Shown piece after piece: positions 60,478 to 64,000 of a stretch of DNA of 64,000 bases. A model generated the notes under the pieces. That model worked only from the letters and a program-made list of their open reading frames with translations, ran no database searches and was not told the origin of the DNA. Numbering within the stretch: position 1 is the first letter of the stretch; the number at the start of each line of letters is the position of its first letter. The position numbers were made by a program, and so were the translations under genes. This DNA comes from Nannobrachium achirus (taxonomy: Eukaryota; Chordata; Actinopteri; Myctophiformes; Myctophidae), in NCBI GenBank assembly GCA_963921795.1, contig OY997640.1, positions 8,352,483 through 8,416,482 of the forward strand, read 5' to 3'.

Positions 60478-60581
60478 GCTTTTCAGTTCTCCAAAGGGAA
60501 GTCAGCAGGCTCCCACGAACCACTCAGGACCACTACCTATAAATATAGAAAAATAAAATCCATTTACAATACAATACAATT

Positions 60582-60660
60582 TTCTTTTCTATCCCTCCCT
60601 CCCTCCCTCTCTCCTTCATTTCTCTCCTCCCTCCCTCCCTCCCTCTTTCTCTCTCCGCCC

Positions 60661-60747
<87 letters not shown>

Positions 60748-60814
60748 ACATTTTCTTTCTTTCTATACCTCCCTCCCTCTCTCTCCTTCATTTCTCTCCT
60801 CCCTCCCTCCCTCC

Positions 60815-60896
<82 letters not shown>

Positions 60897-60960
60897 ACAT
60901 TTTCTTTCTATCCCTCCCTCCCTCTCTCTCTCTCCTTCATTTCTCTCCTCCCTCCCTCTT

Positions 60961-61053
<93 letters not shown>

Positions 61054-61107
61054 AATAGAAAACATTTTCTCTCTCTCTTCCTCCCCCCCTCCTTCTCTCT
61101 CTCTCAC
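60582..61107 (+). repeat. Higher-order microsatellite: about 150-bp unit repeated three times
   Basis: Each unit has (CCCT)n, CTCCTTCATTTCTCTCCTCC, (CT)n, (CA)n and ACAATACATTTTCTTTCT. Units begin near 60582, 60746 and 60897, with a fourth partial at 61057. The long ORF across it (Ser/Leu/Pro then His/Thr) is an artefact. Confidence 0.93.
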
Positions 61108-61317
61108 ACTAAAAGTTTTAGGCGTTTAGAAGACACATTTATCCTACCCAGAGCGACTTAGATTATAAAACATACATTGATTCATCTGACGATTATATAT
61201 AGGCTATATGGATGTATATATAGGCTATATGAAATAAAAAAATAAAAATGTAATCGTGGATCACTACTATACCGGCAGTTCGCGATACAAATACAACTTC
61301 AGAAACAGGAAAAAAAA

Positions 61318-61334
61318 GGGGGGGGGGGGGGGGG
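61318..61334 (+). repeat. Poly-G tract
   Basis: About 16 consecutive G after an A run. Confidence 0.95.
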
Positions 61335-61381
61335 AGAAAGAGAAAGAAACATTTACCTCACGAGCTGCTAGTTTGGCACGT

Positions 61382-61729
61382 TCACGACGGGGCCTTTGTG
61401 TGGGCTGCGGGGACGGTCCAGCTGGACTCTGGGGGAGAAGCGACCGGGTCCGCCTCTGGTGGTTCTGGCTCCGGTTCTGGCTCAGAAACCTCCGACTCAG
61501 TGTCAGGCCTCGGAGCAGAATGCAATATGTACGCGTCCATAGTAGCCTGGCCAGGCCCTGGAGCCATCGGACGACGGCCTCTCCTCACTGTACCTCGTCC
61601 ACATCCTCTTCCACGTAGTGGATCTGGATCGCGTTCTTGTCTGGTTCCAACCTCAACTACGGAGGTAGTCCGACTCCGCGCAACACCGCGACCGCGGGTG
61701 AACCCACTGAGCCCTGGACGAGTGGACAT
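61382..61729 (-). CDS. Hypothetical 115-residue basic/acidic ORF in a GC-rich island
   Basis: Starts ATG at 61729. Residues 1-60 are Arg/Gly-rich (RGRGCGRGTVRRGRR). Residues 70-105 are Pro/Glu-rich (SEVSEPEPEPEPPEADPV). I recognise no family. The local GC content and CpG frequency are much higher than in the flanks, and the antisense frame is also open, so this may be the N-terminal exon of a transposon-derived or host gene, or chance coding potential of GC-rich DNA. No splice partner was found in the window. Confidence 0.25.
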   Translation of the reverse strand: MSTRPGLSGFTRGRGVARSRTTSVVEVGTRQERDPDPLRGRGCGRGTVRRGRRPMAPGPGQATMDAYILHSAPRPDTESEVSEPEPEPEPPEADPVASPPESSWTVPAAHTKAPS

Positions 61730-61989
61730 GATGATCGAGCCCTATACAGCTAGGACTCAACTCAATTGGCTTCTCTCGCTCTCTCTCTCTCAGTGACAAA
61801 TGTCCGACTACAACTCGCTCAAACAGGTATGTTTTAGACTCCATTATATAGGTTCCTGTTGATAAACGACAGGCGATGGGTTCTTCCTTTGATCGTGGCT
61901 GTTTGTTTTGTATTCCAGGGTCGAAGGAACGCAAAAGTAGATTGTCTAGCTGCTGTTGTAGCGCCACCGTCTTGTGACAAAAAAAAAAT

Positions 61990-62430
61990 TGTCACAGTGA
62001 CCCACTAATGCCAGGACATTCACAGCAGCCCGTGATAGACTAGAGTTAGTTGTAACTTGTGATGACGATGATGAGGAAGAATATGTTGTTTGTCACCGCG
62101 ACTGACTAATTCCAGGGCTGCATAGCAGGAGTTATTTGTGATGATGATGATGATGATGATGATGATGAGTAAAATAGATAGTCCAGGCGTCGCCGTCTTT
62201 GATAGGTGACGTTGTGATGAAGCCGAAATTACAGCGACCCACTATAGTATGATGTGATGATGATGACGCTGCTGCAGAATATTGTACCGATAGGCAGGGG
62301 TTGCGGTGGATGAACACGAGTAGATTGTTTTGACCTGGGGAAAACACACACCCTGGCTTCAATCCATTGGTTTCACACAACAGGGCGTCCACTAATCTGA
62401 CAATGGCGCCATCGTGTGTAATAAAGGTGT
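61990..62430. repeat. (GAT)n-containing region
   Basis: (GAT)n at 62137-62167 with related GATGATGACG words at 62057 and 62250. Otherwise nothing recognised. Confidence 0.75.
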
Positions 62431-62867
62431 AATTGACTAGCCCGACGCACTGAAAGCACTGAAAGGCATTTCTGGTTTAGAGCGAGTAAATGAAGTTTGA
62501 TATTTGAGCCATTTGAGCCATAGTTTAGCAATATTGTGGTTCATGGGAAGCATTTGTCTTTGTTTTTGGTCACAACACTTATTGAATATGTGATTTCTGA
62601 CTTATTTTTTATCACAGAAGCACCAAACTTTGTCACAAGATAGGGGAGAGTGTAATTAACCTAATTAAGTAATTAAACCCAAACTCGGGAAACTCGGGGT
62701 TGGCACAGCGGTCTATTTGAAATCAAACTCGGGAAACTCGGGGTTGGCACCATATGTGTTAAAAAAAAGCAATTTTCATACATGTTTTAAAAAGCTCCAG
62801 GGTGCCACTAGGGTGGCGCTGCCGCATGCGGCTCTAGAGCCGCGGGTTGCTGACCCCCGCCATATCT
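62431..62867. other. No gene recognised; short tandem duplication
   Basis: AAACTCGGGAAACTCGGGGT then TGGCAC occurs at 62682 and 62724. 62800-62860 (CGGCTCTAGAGCCGCGGGTT) resembles a transposon end. Confidence 0.5.
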
Positions 62868-63097
62868 GAAGGCAGCATTAAAGAGAATGTAATTGTCCAA
62901 ACTCGAATGCAGCATCTTATGTTGAAAGAATTGGCTTCTCTGTGTAGAAATCCATGCTCTATGCCACATCTCCAGTATTGACTTGATTGTGCTTAGTTCG
63001 GTGTGGTATAAAGCACCGAAAATAGCCTGAGCTTGGAGGTCGGCTATTTTCTATATTTTCACCAAAAGGCCCTCTCTAACATTCTCTGCACGTCCCT
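62868..63097. mobile_element. Fragment of the CAGGCACGTGC hAT family with hairpin
   Basis: Right part: CAGCATCTTATGTTGAAAGA, ATTTTCACCAAAAGGCCC, TCTCTGCACGTCCCTG. Hairpin, with short arms, at 63017-63050. Confidence 0.8.
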
Positions 63098-63159
63098 GGA
63101 CAAAACCCTTCTATCTGACATTTACCTGACCCTCGGTTATGTCTTGTTGCGTTATATCA

Positions 63160-63270
63160 GTGGTGGGGGAGTACTTCATTTTTTTAGATCCTATTACTTT
63201 ACTTTGTATGCTACTCCACTACATTTCACATGGAGATACTTTTTTATTTCACTACAATTATTGTTAGACA
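63160..63270. mobile_element. Fragment of a common fish miniature element
   Basis: CAGTGGTGGGGGAGTACTTC, ATGCTACTCCACTACATTTC and GACAGCTTTAGTT. Confidence 0.7.
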
Positions 63271-63499
63271 GCTTTAGTTAAAAGCTGCTTTTATTATTTT
63301 GATTATTCATACAAATTACAAAACATGCATTGATGCATGATTACTAATCATGTATTATTACAGGTTAGCTACACAGCAGCAACTAAAGCGATTAAAATAA
63401 GCCCTGACTTTACCAGCCGCAACATTAAAGTAATATACATAAACGGACTACTAATTACAATCCGCTAATAAAATAAGTATTTCGTAAGTTTTTGAATAG

Positions 63500-64000
63500 G
63501 GATGTTAATCAACACATTATTTGCGAATCGACGCGTCGAGGCCGAAAATCTACGCGTCGATCAACTTTTTTCACTTTTTTTTCTGCTAAGCTGCAGCTGA
63601 GAGGAGAGCACAACGGCTCATTACTTTAAGCAACACATATGCAGCTGCACCCATCAGAACTTGCATCAAAGCCCTAATAATAATTATAATAAATAATTGC
63701 TTCCTTGCGTTAGCATGGAGTCTGTTCTCTAGAGACTAGAAGCGGAGTGACAAATTCCATAGAAAGTAGTGGGAGCGCTCTGGCTGGCACCCCAGGCTAG
63801 TGTATCAAAAGTGGAGCTTTGGTCTGCCTCGCTCTCCCTCCCCCGACCGCGTCCACGGGTGTGTCGCATTAACGACAAGTAGTGTATTTTGTGTTGTGTT
63901 TTATTGTCAATCTTGACAAAATCACCGCACACGAGGCGACGCTGCCATTAACAAGCGAGCTTTCGTGTCAAGCATGCATGCAAAGGCAGGAGGTAAACGA
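63500..64000. other. hAT-like fragment then unassigned sequence
   Basis: 63505-63570 has GAATCGACGCGTCGAGGCCG words like those after 22280. The rest to the window end holds no gene I can support. Confidence 0.4.

Noticed and set aside
60403-61161. 252-codon ORF
   Set aside because: Almost entirely Ser/Leu/Pro and His/Thr runs from (CCCT)n, (CT)n and (CA)n repeats. No real gene.

Overview
This window looks like repeat-rich, non-coding-dominated chromosomal DNA of a teleost fish. The reasons are the very many long CA/TG microsatellites, tRNA-derived SINEs of a common fish type, dense hAT and TTAA-target miniature elements, Ty3/gypsy LTR retrotransposons with open reading frames, and host exons with canonical GT-AG introns. 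No operons, prokaryotic signals or CRISPR arrays are present. Repeat families were grouped by eye, with no database search, so family names are superfamily-level judgements.

Layout. 1-4950: the 3' part of a Ty3/gypsy element (pol, polypurine tract, 3' LTR), cut by the window's left edge. 4950-10400: SINE, hAT elements and minisatellites, including a tandem repeat carrying CCAAT and GC-box motifs. 10591-15220: a complete six-exon host gene on the + strand. Its exons join in frame into a predicted 310-residue secreted protein: signal peptide, one group B SRCR domain, short coiled neck, C-type lectin domain. 15220-20000: transposon debris. 20064-21137 and 26102-27145 (minus): two intronless KLHDC3-like kelch genes lying in a segmental duplication, separated by microsatellites. 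27700-31030: foldback repeat, a broken Helitron helicase and a four-copy compound repeat. 31420-40548 (minus): a full-length, apparently young Ty3/gypsy element with two near-identical LTRs, a tRNA-Pro primer site, gag, and pol in the -1 frame behind a textbook slippery site plus pseudoknot. It sits inside an older hAT miniature element. 40549-64000: almost entirely nested miniature transposons and microsatellites, plus a GC-rich orphan ORF near 61.5 kb.

Three things stand out. (1) The SRCR-neck-C-type-lectin gene is an unusual pairing of two innate-recognition domains. (2) One palindromic hairpin (stem containing AGATCTACAAGCTC) recurs more than twenty times and sits inside several otherwise different miniature transposon families, some with 8-bp duplications and some with TTAA duplications. 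(3) The retrotransposon gag-pol junction has a complete -1 frameshift signal readable from sequence. The window also holds its own controls: several insertions have matching empty sites in sister copies, which fixes boundaries and target-site duplications.
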